Shown here: positions 8,700-20,690 of the stretch, in pieces
Layout of the letters: each line of letters begins with the position of its first letter
How positions within the stretch are numbered: the first letter of the stretch is position 1
Assembly: GCA_024123955.1 (NCBI GenBank)
Contig: CP099652.1
Span: forward strand, 6,448,001-6,512,000
Direction: 5' to 3'
Length of the DNA: 64,000 nt
DNA from: Oxalobacteraceae bacterium OTU3CINTB1
Lineage (GTDB): Bacteria; Pseudomonadota; Gammaproteobacteria; Burkholderiales; Burkholderiaceae_D
Position numbers and translations under genes: made by a program
Notes under the pieces: generated by a model
What the model saw: only the letters and a program-made list of their open reading frames with translations
Database searches by the model: none
Told to the model about the DNA's origin: nothing

Positions 8700-9154
8700 T
8701 TGACGACCGCCACGGCGGTGCCCTCTCCACTGCGTGAATCGATGTCGAATTCGTCAACAAGTCTTTTGGCGCCGCCCAGGCCGAGGCCCAGGCCGCCGCC
8801 GCTGGTGAAACCGTCGCGCAGCGCCTGCGCGATGTCGGCGATGCCGGGACCGTCGTCGGCGAACACCAGCCGCAATCCCTGGCGCACGCCGTCGGTCAGC
8901 TCCTGCGCGACAACCATGCCGCCGCCGCCATATTTAATGGTGTTGCGCGCCAGCTCGCTGGCGGCCGTCACCAGCTTGGTCTGCTCGACCAGGCTCAGTT
9001 TGAGCGCCAGCGCGTGCTCGCGCACCACCCGGCGCACGGCCACGACATGCTCGTCGGTACGCAACGGCAAGGTCTGGCTGGCGCGCACCATGCGGTCCGC
9101 TTGCAGCAACGGCGAGGCGAAGCGGACCGGGTCCGCTGACGACGCACCGTTCAT
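8687..9154 (-). CDS. rsbT: Serine/threonine kinase of the stressosome (anti-sigma HATPase)
   Basis: 155 residues. RsbT-type GHKL ATPase: residues about 20-155 include RTDEHVVAVRRVVREHALAL, the N-box in ASELARNTIKYGGGG, the G1 box FADDGPGIADIAQALRDG and the ATP-lid glycines GGGLGLGLGGAKRLVDEFD. In the family RsbT phosphorylates RsbS and RsbR within the stressosome and, once released, activates a downstream partner. All nucleotide-binding motifs are intact, unlike the RsbT-like domain of the kinase two genes on. Start codon overlaps the rsbS stop by 4 bases. No RsbU phosphatase or sigma-B-like gene is nearby, so the output is different from that in Bacillus. Confidence 0.9.
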   Translation of the reverse strand: MNGASSADPVRFASPLLQADRMVRASQTLPLRTDEHVVAVRRVVREHALALKLSLVEQTKLVTAASELARNTIKYGGGGMVVAQELTDGVRQGLRLVFADDGPGIADIAQALRDGFTSGGGLGLGLGGAKRLVDEFDIDSRSGEGTAVAVVKWKK

Positions 9155-9507
9155 TGATAACTCTTGCCGAGCAGCGCCATGCCTTTTTCGACATTGAGCG
9201 CGGTTTTCACGCCCGGCAGGGTCAACCCCAGCTCGACCAGCGTGATGGCGACGGCCGGCTGCATGCCGACGAGCACCGTTTGGGCGTCGAGCACGCGCGC
9301 CATGGCCGCCGTGTTGCTGATCATGCGGCCGATGAAGGAATCGACCAGATCGAGCGCGGAGATATCGATCAACACGCCCTTGGCCTGGTCCTTGACGATG
9401 CGCTCGGTCAGGTCGTCCTGCAGGGTCATCGCCAGGCGGTCATGCATGTCGACCTGGATCGTCACCAGCAGCAGGTCGCCGATGCGCAGAATAGGTATGC
9501 GTTCCAT
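9151..9507 (-). CDS. rsbS: Stressosome STAS scaffold protein RsbS
   Basis: 118-residue single STAS domain. It begins RIPILRIGDLLLVTIQVDMHD and carries the usual serine region DISALDLVDSFIGRMI, in which RsbS proteins are phosphorylated by RsbT (serine near residue 57). It would form the core of the stressosome with RsbR. It lies 7 bases after rsbR and overlaps rsbT. The ribosome site is weak, which fits translational coupling to rsbR. Confidence 0.92.
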   Translation of the reverse strand: MERIPILRIGDLLLVTIQVDMHDRLAMTLQDDLTERIVKDQAKGVLIDISALDLVDSFIGRMISNTAAMARVLDAQTVLVGMQPAVAITLVELGLTLPGVKTALNVEKGMALLGKSYQ

Positions 9508-9514
9508 CGGCGGC

Positions 9515-10375
9515 TCAGACTTTGCGGGAAATGGTCGAGCCGACCCGCGCCAGCGCCACGATGAAGGCGTCGGCCAGGGTCGCCTTGGTGACGACGTCGT
9601 CCAGGTTCACGCCCAGGTGGACGATGGTTTGGGCGATCTGCGGGCGAATGCCGCTGATGATGCAGTCGGCGCCCATCAGGCGGGCGGCGGCGATGGTCTT
9701 CATCAAGTGCTGGGCCACCAGGGTGTCGACGGTCGGCACGCCGGTGATGTCGATGATGGCGATGGCGGCGCCGGTCTCGACGATCTTCTCGAGCAGGCTC
9801 TCCATCACCACCTGGGTGCGGGCGCTGTCGAGGGTGCCGATCAGCGGCAGCGCCAGGATATCGGTCCACAGCTTGACGACCGGGGTCGACAACTCCAGCA
9901 GCTCCTGCTGCTGGCGCACGATGATCTGGTCGCGGCTCTTCTGGAACACCTCGATGGTGAACAGGCCCAGCTTGTCGAGCAGGGTGCTGACGTTCCACAG
10001 CGCCTCGGCCAGCAGTTCCGGCTCGGACGCCAGCGACTGGCGCAGGCTGCCGAACAGCGACTGCTTGAGCGAGAACACGAAGGTGGCCGTCTCGCTCGGC
10101 GTCGAACCCTGCTTGGCGCGCTGGCCGGAGATTTCGGTCAACTGGTCGCGCACCTCGTCCCAGGCGCGGCCTTCGATGCTGTCGAAGCCGCCGTTCAGGG
10201 TCGCTTCGGGCAGCAAGGTCAGCAACTGGCGGCAGTGGCGGCGCAGTTGTTCCTGCGAAGCACTGTCGCTGCGAAATGCCATGCTTTCCAGATTTGCGAT
10301 CCAGTCGGCGCCGATCTCGGCCTGGTGCTGTTGAATCAGGGCGCTGATACGGCGCGCGTTGTCGTTGGTGGTCAT
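9515..10375 (-). CDS. rsbR: Stressosome sensor-scaffold protein RsbR
   Basis: 286 residues. The N-terminal half (about 1-150) is an all-helical sensory region like the RsbR/RsbRD N-domains (ALIQQHQAEIGADWIANL, then FSLKQSLFGSLRQSL); no heme-binding or PAS motif was recognised. The C-terminal half is a STAS domain (TPVVKLWTDILALPLIGTLD, then IIDITGVPTVDTLVAQHLMK), with threonines at the usual RsbT phosphorylation positions. The start at 10375 follows GGGGA with good spacing; the upstream in-frame ATG at 10453 gives an unlikely N-terminus. First gene of a six-gene minus-strand operon reaching 4343. The signal sensed is unknown. Confidence 0.88.
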   Translation of the reverse strand: MTTNDNARRISALIQQHQAEIGADWIANLESMAFRSDSASQEQLRRHCRQLLTLLPEATLNGGFDSIEGRAWDEVRDQLTEISGQRAKQGSTPSETATFVFSLKQSLFGSLRQSLASEPELLAEALWNVSTLLDKLGLFTIEVFQKSRDQIIVRQQQELLELSTPVVKLWTDILALPLIGTLDSARTQVVMESLLEKIVETGAAIAIIDITGVPTVDTLVAQHLMKTIAAARLMGADCIISGIRPQIAQTIVHLGVNLDDVVTKATLADAFIVALARVGSTISRKV

Positions 10376-10537
10376 CAAATCCCCGGAGGTTGTCGTGCAA
10401 ATTAAATAATAGCAACTAATAGTACCAAAGCATTGCGGCTTTTCGATGTTCAATTGACCACGCGCGCGGCCGCTGCGCAGGCAGCATAACAGGCGGACGA
10501 GTAGTGCGGCGGGGAAACCGAAGGAATATTCGAATCT

Positions 10538-11500
10538 TCAGGTGGCGTCGTGAAAGATGACGCCCAAGGTATGGCGCACCGCGATGGTGCGCGCGCCTGC
10601 GCCGGCGCCGGCCTCGGTTGCTGCTACCGCGCGCACCCGGCTCACGCCGTGACGCATGGCCACCCGGTAAACGCCGCGCGTGCCTTGCACCGGACGGTGG
10701 TTGACCGGGAAAATCACCATGTCGCCGCGCCGCAGCGGCACCACCTCGACCCGCGACTGCATGCGCGGGCGCTGCTCGGTCAGCACGAACTCGCCGCCGT
10801 CGAAATCCTTGCCCGGTTCGCTGAGCAAAATCGCCACCTGCAGCGGGAACACGTGCTCGCCGTACAGGTCCTGGTGCAGGCAGTTGTAGTCCCCCGCCGC
10901 GTATTGCAGCAGCAGCGGCGTCGGACGGTTCTGGCCGGCGGCGTGGCAGCGCGCCAGGAAGTCGGCGTGGTCGGCCGGGAAGCGGGTGTCGATGTCCAGC
11001 GCCTCGTGCCAGCGGTTGGCGATGGCGGCCAGCGGCCCATACAGCGCCTGCCGCAGCGCCGAAATCATCGACGGCAGCGGGTAGCGGAAGTATTGATACT
11101 CGCCGCTGCCGAAGCCGTGCCGCGCCATCACCACGCGGCTGCGGAACAGCTGCGACTGCGCGTACTGCGCGGCCATGGCGACGCTTTCGTCGGCGGTCAG
11201 CATGCCGGGGACGATGGCGTAGCCATGCGCAGTGAGCTCGTCGGCGATGGCTTGCCAGTCCAGCCCCGCCACATGCACGGCGATGCCGGCGGCCGCGCCC
11301 ACGGCGCGGCGCGCGTTGGCCAGCGCCAGCGCGCCGGGCGCCGGATCGGTGGCGGCCGCGGGGTCGCTGGCGATGGCCGCCGCTGGCGCGGCTTGGGAGG
11401 TTGCTGGACCGGCCGGCGCCACGCCGACCGGCGGCGCCTTGCGCGGCTGGCGTTCCGGCGCGCCGGCGCTGAAGTCGAATTCGCCGTTGTTACTACTCAT
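10538..11500 (-). CDS. 2-oxoglutarate/Fe(II) oxygenase linked to DNA repair
   Basis: 320 residues. An Ala/Pro-rich, probably flexible N-terminus (1-65) precedes a double-stranded beta-helix dioxygenase: the iron ligands are HxD in NCLHQDLYGEHVF and the distal histidine in FPVNHRPVQG, with the 2-oxoglutarate arginine in YRVAMRHGVSRV. It resembles the Oxygenase-NA family described as acting in oxidative demethylation of damaged DNA. Its ATG lies within the end of ada (8-base overlap), so the two are one transcript, and this context supports a role in alkylation repair. The true substrate could also be protein. The gene is followed by the rsbR operon on the same strand. Confidence 0.8.
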   Translation of the reverse strand: MSSNNGEFDFSAGAPERQPRKAPPVGVAPAGPATSQAAPAAAIASDPAAATDPAPGALALANARRAVGAAAGIAVHVAGLDWQAIADELTAHGYAIVPGMLTADESVAMAAQYAQSQLFRSRVVMARHGFGSGEYQYFRYPLPSMISALRQALYGPLAAIANRWHEALDIDTRFPADHADFLARCHAAGQNRPTPLLLQYAAGDYNCLHQDLYGEHVFPLQVAILLSEPGKDFDGGEFVLTEQRPRMQSRVEVVPLRRGDMVIFPVNHRPVQGTRGVYRVAMRHGVSRVRAVAATEAGAGAGARTIAVRHTLGVIFHDAT

Positions 11501-12578
11501 TGCCCAGCCTTTCCCGGTCCAACAGCGCCGCCTTGCGGTCCACGCCCCAGCGGTAGCCGGAAATCGCGCCATCGTTGCGCACCACCCGGTGGCAGGGAAT
11601 CGCCACCGCCAGCGCGTTGGCCGCGCAGGCGCCGGCCACTGCGCGCGCGCCCTTGGGCACGCCCACCAGCTCCGCCAGCTCGGCGTAGCTGACCGTGCGC
11701 CCGGCAGGTATTTCGCGCAACACCTGCCACACCCGCTGCTGGAACGCCGTCCCACGCACGTCGAGCGGCAGATCGAGGCCGATCCCGGGCCGTTCGACCA
11801 TGCCCACCACGCGCGAGACCACCTGCTCGTACTCCGCCTCGGCGCCGATCAGCTCCGCCTTGGGAAAGCGGTCCTGCAGGTCGCGCACCAGGAAGTCGGG
11901 ATCGTCGTCGATCAGGATCGCGCAGATGCCCTGCGCCGTGCTGGCCACCAGGATCGCGCCCAGAGAACAGGCGGCGATGGCGAAGCGGATCACCGTGCCG
12001 GCGCCGCCGGCGCGGAAGGCGGTCGGCGTCATGCCCAGCACCGCTGGCGAACTGGCGTAGAAACGGCCGCTGGAATTGAAGCCGGCATCGTAGATCGCCT
12101 CGGTGACCGTGGCCTGGCGCGTCAAGCCGTCCTGCACCCGCCGCGCGCGCCGCGCCTGGGCATAGGCTTTCGGGGTGATCCCGGTGACCGCCTTGAACAG
12201 CCGGTGGAAATGAAAGCGGCTGACGCCGACGGCGGCGGCCAGGCGGTCCAGGTCCGGCGCCTCGTCGGCGGCGTCGATCAGGCGGCAGGCCTCGGCCACC
12301 AGCGCGGCGCGGCGCTCGGCCAGCGGCGGCTCTTCGGGCTTGCAGCGCAGGCAGGGCCGGAAACCGGCTTGCAGCGCCGCCTCGCGGCTGTCGTGGAACG
12401 CCACGTTCTTGCGCAAGGCCGGCCGCGCCCCGCACGACGGCCGGCAGTACACCCCGGTGCTGCGCACCGAATACCAGAACACGCCGTCGGCGCCGGCGTC
12501 GCGCCGCTGCACGGCGGCCCAGCGCGACTGCTCGTCGGCGTAGCCCGTCTCGGTCGCCTTGTCTGTTAACTTGTCCAT
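11493..12578 (-). CDS. ada: Bifunctional Ada: methyl-responsive regulator and O6-alkylguanine-DNA methyltransferase
   Basis: 361 residues, three parts. Residues about 15-80 form the zinc methylphosphotriester domain (GVYCRPSCGAR and CLRCKP give the four cysteines). Residues about 90-185 are an AraC-type helix-turn-helix (AAAVGVSRFHFHRLFKAVTG). The C-terminal half is the methyltransferase with active-site AIPCHRVVRNDG. Methylation of the first cysteine turns the protein into an activator of ada and its partner. The start at 12578 has GGAG six bases upstream; the ORF also has an ATG at 12590 with no such site. It overlaps the 2OG oxygenase gene. Confidence 0.94.
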   Translation of the reverse strand: MDKLTDKATETGYADEQSRWAAVQRRDAGADGVFWYSVRSTGVYCRPSCGARPALRKNVAFHDSREAALQAGFRPCLRCKPEEPPLAERRAALVAEACRLIDAADEAPDLDRLAAAVGVSRFHFHRLFKAVTGITPKAYAQARRARRVQDGLTRQATVTEAIYDAGFNSSGRFYASSPAVLGMTPTAFRAGGAGTVIRFAIAACSLGAILVASTAQGICAILIDDDPDFLVRDLQDRFPKAELIGAEAEYEQVVSRVVGMVERPGIGLDLPLDVRGTAFQQRVWQVLREIPAGRTVSYAELAELVGVPKGARAVAGACAANALAVAIPCHRVVRNDGAISGYRWGVDRKAALLDRERLGNE

Positions 12579-12653
12579 CGCGGACTCCATCGTTGAATTG
12601 GAATGGTGTCATCCTATCGGGGGACGGACGGGGACGCACTCCAGCTCTTGCTT

Positions 12654-12682
12654 TTGAATTGTACCCGTGCCGATGCTAAAAT
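12654..12682 (+). promoter_or_regulatory. Sigma70-type promoter of hutC
   Basis: TTGAAT (12654-12659) and TAAAAT (12677-12682) are 17 bases apart and lie about 43 bases before the TTG start of hutC. No copy of the hutU operator palindrome is seen near it, so autoregulation is not evident. Confidence 0.6.
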
Positions 12683-12724
12683 GCCCCGCTCCGCCGCCTG
12701 CGGAGGCGCGCCAGGAGAACCCGT

Positions 12725-13480
12725 TTGGACGATCAAAGCGATCAGCAACAACAAGAACATCCCTCGCCGGCCAGCCCGGACGGCACCCCTATCTTCCAGC
12801 GCATCAAAGACCATTTGCTGGCGCAGATCGCCGCCGGCGTCTGGAAGGAAGGCGACGTCATCCCGTCCGAACAGGCGCTGGTCAAACAATTCGGCGTCTC
12901 CCGCATGACCGTCAACCGCGCCGTGCGCGAACTGACGGCCGAACAGGTGCTCACGCGCCGCCAGGGCTCCGGCACCTACGTCGCCCAGCAAAAATACCAG
13001 GCCACGCTGGTGGAGATCAAATCGATCGCCGACGAGGTGCGCGCGCGCGGCCACGTCCACCGCAGCAGCCTGCAGCAGCTCGAGCGCGCCAAGGCCAGCG
13101 ACCTGATGGCCAAGCAGTTCGACCTGCCGGCCGGCCACCCGCTGTTCCATTCGGTGATCATCCACTTCGAGAACGGCGTGCCGATCCAGGTCGAGGACCG
13201 CTGGGTCAACCCGCTGTGCGCGCCCGACTACATGGAGCAGGACTTCGCCAGCACCACCCCCAACGAATACCTGATGAAGGCGGCCCCGCTGCAGGGCGCC
13301 ACCTACAGCATCGAGGCGCTGGCCACGCCGCGCGACATCGCCGACATGCTGGCCATCGACACCCGGCAAGCCTGCCTGGTGCTCAAGCGCCAGACCCTTT
13401 CGGGCGGGCGCATCGCCAGCATCGCCACCATGTGGCACCCCGGCCACCGCTACCAGTTCGCCGGCAGCTTCGCGCAATAG
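12725..13480 (+). CDS. hutC: Histidine utilization repressor (GntR family, HutC subgroup)
   Basis: 251 residues. Winged helix-turn-helix at about 20-85 (IFQRIKDHLLAQIAAG, PSEQALVKQFGVSRMTVNRA, RQGSGTYVA) and a UTRA ligand domain at about 95-245. The segment VEDRWVNPLCAPDYMEQDF followed by TPNEYLMKAAPL and WHPGHRYQFAG is typical of HutC rather than other GntR regulators. In the family it represses hut genes and is released by urocanate. It starts with TTG at 12725, preceded by AGGAG; no ATG is available near that place. It is separated from hutU by about 12 kb of unrelated genes, which is unusual, but the hutU promoter has a matching palindrome. Confidence 0.88.
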   Translation: MDDQSDQQQQEHPSPASPDGTPIFQRIKDHLLAQIAAGVWKEGDVIPSEQALVKQFGVSRMTVNRAVRELTAEQVLTRRQGSGTYVAQQKYQATLVEIKSIADEVRARGHVHRSSLQQLERAKASDLMAKQFDLPAGHPLFHSVIIHFENGVPIQVEDRWVNPLCAPDYMEQDFASTTPNEYLMKAAPLQGATYSIEALATPRDIADMLAIDTRQACLVLKRQTLSGGRIASIATMWHPGHRYQFAGSFAQ

Positions 13481-13709
13481 CCGAAGCGTGACTCCCAGTC
13501 GGCAAGTCGCGCCACGCGCCGCTTTCTCACCGAATGTCACACGCGCGGGCCGCAACAGGGCGTTTTCATGCCCAAAATGTGTCTTTTTCGGGGCGCGACG
13601 CCCCTCGCACGCAGCAATTCCCTTCTTTTCCTATCGATGCGATCACAGCGGTTAAAACTGCTATAGTTGGCTGCCTCCAGGCACCCACTGTCATCGGAAA
13701 GGGAAGCTC

Positions 13710-18068
<4,359 letters not shown>

Positions 18069-18282
18069 GCCCTTTCGACATTCCGCCGCACATTTTTAAA
18101 AAATGGGTTATTATTTCAGCCATCCCCGCCTGCCGACCTTGTTGCCATCCCATCCAAGACATTGAATTCGCGCAATTGGCCACCATCTGTTGTCGGTAAC
18201 CGGCAACGTTGTAGGCGATTGCGGACAACATGGCATAATCTCCAGGCGTTATTGACCCACACAGACCTCGATTGAGGAATAT

Positions 18283-18609
18283 ATGAGCGAAAATATCAAA
18301 CACATCACCGATACTTCTTTTGACGCCGACGTGCTGAAGTCCGACCGCCCCGTGCTGGTCGACTTCTGGGCCGAATGGTGCGGTCCTTGCAAGAGCATCG
18401 CCCCGATCCTGGAAGAAGTGGCCAAGGAATACGACGGCAAGATCCTGATCGCCAAGATGGACGTCGATGCGAACCAGGCGGTCCCTGCCAAGTTCGGCAT
18501 CCGCGGCATCCCGACCCTGATCCTGTTCAAGAACGGCGTTCCCGCCGCTCAAAAAGTCGGCGCGATGGCAAAAGGTCAACTGACTTCTTTCATCGACAGT
18601 AATATCTAA
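18283..18609 (+). CDS. trxA: Thioredoxin 1
   Basis: 108 residues, the normal size. The active site is WCGPC at 32-36 inside [18 protein letters not shown], and the cis-proline is in [10 protein letters not shown]. It is the general cytosolic disulfide reductase fed by thioredoxin reductase. A GAGGAATAT ribosome site precedes the ATG. It lies directly before rho, the order common in betaproteobacteria, with a GC-rich hairpin between them. Confidence 0.97.
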   Translation: MSENIKHITDTSFDADVLKSDRPVLVDFWAEWCGPCKSIAPILEEVAKEYDGKILIAKMDVDANQAVPAKFGIRGIPTLILFKNGVPAAQKVGAMAKGQLTSFIDSNI

Positions 18610-18631
18610 GTACGATAGTATTTGCCTGCAT

Positions 18632-18659
18632 CGACGGCGCCGCGCCCGCGGCACCGTCG
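18632..18659 (+). terminator. GC-rich hairpin between trxA and rho
   Basis: A 12-base-pair stem with one C-A mismatch (CGACGGCGCCGC / GCGGCACCGTCG) and a four-base loop lies 20 bases after the trxA stop. There is no T-run after it, so it may be a weak terminator, an RNA 3' end stabiliser or part of the rho leader. A TATAAT at 18705-18710 without a clear -35 could start rho transcription. Confidence 0.45.
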
Positions 18660-18777
18660 GTTATCCGGCAGAAAACGATGGCCCGGCCAGACCGCAGCCC
18701 GTTTTATAATTAAACAGACAACACCACGCAGTTCCCTCCCCTACCTTTACTTTCCCGTCACGGGACACTCAACACAT

Positions 18778-20040
18778 ATGCATCTATCTGAATTAAAGGC
18801 CCTACACGTCTCGGCATTGCTGGAGATGGCCATCGGTCTTGATATCGACAACGCGGCGCGTCTGCGCAAACAGGAACTGATGTTCGCGATCCTGAAAAAG
18901 CGCGCGAAATCCGGTGAACAGATCTTCGGCGACGGCGCCCTGGAAGTGCTGCCCGACGGCTTCGGCTTCCTGCGCTCGCCGGACGCCAGCTACATGGCCT
19001 CCACCGACGATATCTACATTTCCCCTTCCCAGATCCGCCGCTTCAACCTGCACACGGGCGATTCGATCGAGGGCGAAGTGCGTACCCCGAAAGATGGCGA
19101 GCGCTACTTCGCGCTGGTCAAGGTCGACAAGGTCAACGGCGAATCGCCGGAAGCCTCGAAGCACCGCATATTGTTCGAGAACCTGACGCCGCTGCATCCG
19201 AACGAGCCGCTGCGCCTGGAACGTGACATCAACGGCACCGAAAACATCACCGGCCGCATCGTCGACCTGATCGCGCCGATCGGCAAGGGCCAGCGCGGCC
19301 TGCTGGTGGCGTCGCCGAAATCCGGTAAATCGGTCTTGCTGCAGCATATCGCCCACGCGATCACCTCCAACCACCCGGATGTGACCCTGATCGTGCTGCT
19401 GATCGACGAACGTCCTGAAGAGGTTACCGAGATGCAGCGCTCGGTGCGCGGCGAAGTGGTCGCCTCGACCTTCGACGAACCGGCCACCCGCCACGTGCAG
19501 GTCGCCGAGATGGTGCTGGAAAAAGCCAAGCGCCTGGTCGAAATGAAAAAAGACGTGGTCATCCTGCTGGACTCGATCACCCGCCTGGCGCGCGCCTACA
19601 ACACCGTGATCCCTGCCTCGGGCAAGGTATTGACCGGTGGTGTCGACGCCAACGCGCTGCAGCGTCCGAAGCGTTTCTTCGGCGCCGCCCGCAACATCGA
19701 GGAAGGCGGCTCGCTGACCATCGTCGCCACCGCGCTGATCGAGACCGGCTCGCGCATGGACGATGTGATCTATGAGGAATTCAAGGGTACCGGCAACATG
19801 GAGGTGCACCTGGAGCGCCGCCTGGCCGAGAAGCGCGTCTACCCGGCGATCAATCTGAACAAATCGGGCACCCGCCGCGAGGAACTGCTGATCAAGCCGG
19901 ACCAGCTGCAGAAGATCTGGATCTTGCGCAAGTTGCTGTACTCGATGGACGAGATCGAGGCGATGGAGTTCATCCTCGACAAGATGAAGGCCACTAAGAA
20001 CAACGGTGAGTTCTTCGACATGATGCGTCGCGGCGGCTAA
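18778..20040 (+). CDS. rho: Transcription termination factor Rho
   Basis: 420 residues, normal length. It begins [18 protein letters not shown]. The RNA-binding cold-shock-like domain is seen in [16 protein letters not shown], and the hexameric ATPase has Walker A in [11 protein letters not shown] and Walker B in [17 protein letters not shown]; the Q-loop [12 protein letters not shown] and R-loop region [20 protein letters not shown] are intact. It ends FFDMMRRGG. The ATG at 18778 is in ACACATATG with no strong ribosome site; longer upstream reading in the same frame does not look like Rho. Essential housekeeping function: ATP-driven RNA translocase for factor-dependent termination. Confidence 0.97.
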   Translation: MHLSELKALHVSALLEMAIGLDIDNAARLRKQELMFAILKKRAKSGEQIFGDGALEVLPDGFGFLRSPDASYMASTDDIYISPSQIRRFNLHTGDSIEGEVRTPKDGERYFALVKVDKVNGESPEASKHRILFENLTPLHPNEPLRLERDINGTENITGRIVDLIAPIGKGQRGLLVASPKSGKSVLLQHIAHAITSNHPDVTLIVLLIDERPEEVTEMQRSVRGEVVASTFDEPATRHVQVAEMVLEKAKRLVEMKKDVVILLDSITRLARAYNTVIPASGKVLTGGVDANALQRPKRFFGAARNIEEGGSLTIVATALIETGSRMDDVIYEEFKGTGNMEVHLERRLAEKRVYPAINLNKSGTRREELLIKPDQLQKIWILRKLLYSMDEIEAMEFILDKMKATKNNGEFFDMMRRGG

Positions 20041-20156
20041 AACCGCCCACAGCTTCGTTGCCCCTCCTAGCCGTGCTATTCGCACTGTCTTCGTCGGGGC
20101 ACCTCGCTGCGAGCGGTTTTTAGCCGCCGCGCGGGGCCGGAGTAGTGCATCATGAC

Positions 20157-20182
20157 AAACAGGCAACCTCGGTTGCCTGTTT
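20157..20182 (+). terminator. Terminator hairpin after rho
   Basis: A perfect 12-base inverted repeat, AAACAGGCAACC and GGTTGCCTGTTT, separated by TC, lies 116 bases past the rho stop. The T-run is only three bases. Its right arm overlaps the -35 box of the rpmE2 promoter. Confidence 0.6.
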
Positions 20183-20201
20183 CCGTTTACGGCTGTATAA
20201 T
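20173..20201 (+). promoter_or_regulatory. Sigma70-type promoter of rpmE2
   Basis: TTGCCT (20173-20178), 17-base spacer, perfect TATAAT (20196-20201) with a TG upstream extension. About 107 bases before the rpmE2 start. The -35 box lies within the rho terminator's right arm. Confidence 0.7.
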
Positions 20202-20308
20202 CCGCGGTCGCACTATCCAAACCACTGGCAAGTGATCGGCAATCGGGTCAAGAAGCAGCATCGACCGACGAAGTGCTGTTTGGCTACCAAACCTACCGAG
20301 ACTTAAAC

Positions 20309-20578
20309 ATGAAACCAGAAATCCATCCAGAATACCGCGACGTTGTCTTCCACGACCTGTCGTGCGACTTCAAATTCGTCACCCGTTCGACCATCCAGAC
20401 CCGCGAAAAGATCCAGCACGAAGGTAAAGAATACCCGCTGGTCAAAATCGAGGTGTCGGCTGAATCGCACCCGTTCTACACCGGTAAGCACAAAATCGTC
20501 GACACCGCTGGCCGCGTTGAGAAATTCCGCCAGAAATTCGGCGCCGTCGGTTCGAAGACCCAAGTCGCCCAAGGTTAA
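20309..20578 (+). CDS. rpmE2: 50S ribosomal protein L31 type B
   Basis: 89 residues. It starts [20 protein letters not shown] and contains [21 protein letters not shown], both typical of L31. There is no CxxC zinc pair; only one cysteine is present, so this is the type B (zinc-free, YkgM-like) form. The start at 20309 is chosen by homology; the frame is open 36 bases further upstream. It is a single gene with its own promoter and terminator. Confidence 0.95.
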   Translation: MKPEIHPEYRDVVFHDLSCDFKFVTRSTIQTREKIQHEGKEYPLVKIEVSAESHPFYTGKHKIVDTAGRVEKFRQKFGAVGSKTQVAQG

Positions 20579-20593
20579 TTCCTTCCCGCGATC

Positions 20594-20622
20594 AAAAAAA
20601 GCAGCCTCTGGCTGCTTTTTTT
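20594..20622 (+). terminator. Rho-independent terminator of rpmE2
   Basis: GCAGCC-TCT-GGCTGC stem flanked by seven A bases and seven T bases, starting 15 bases after the rpmE2 stop. The symmetric A/T flanks mean it could work in both directions. Confidence 0.9.
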
Positions 20623-20690
20623 GTTTGTCGGCCTCGCCTGCCGCCGGTTTTCCTTCATACTCCCGTCTACCTCAATTTGCACACTGATCG

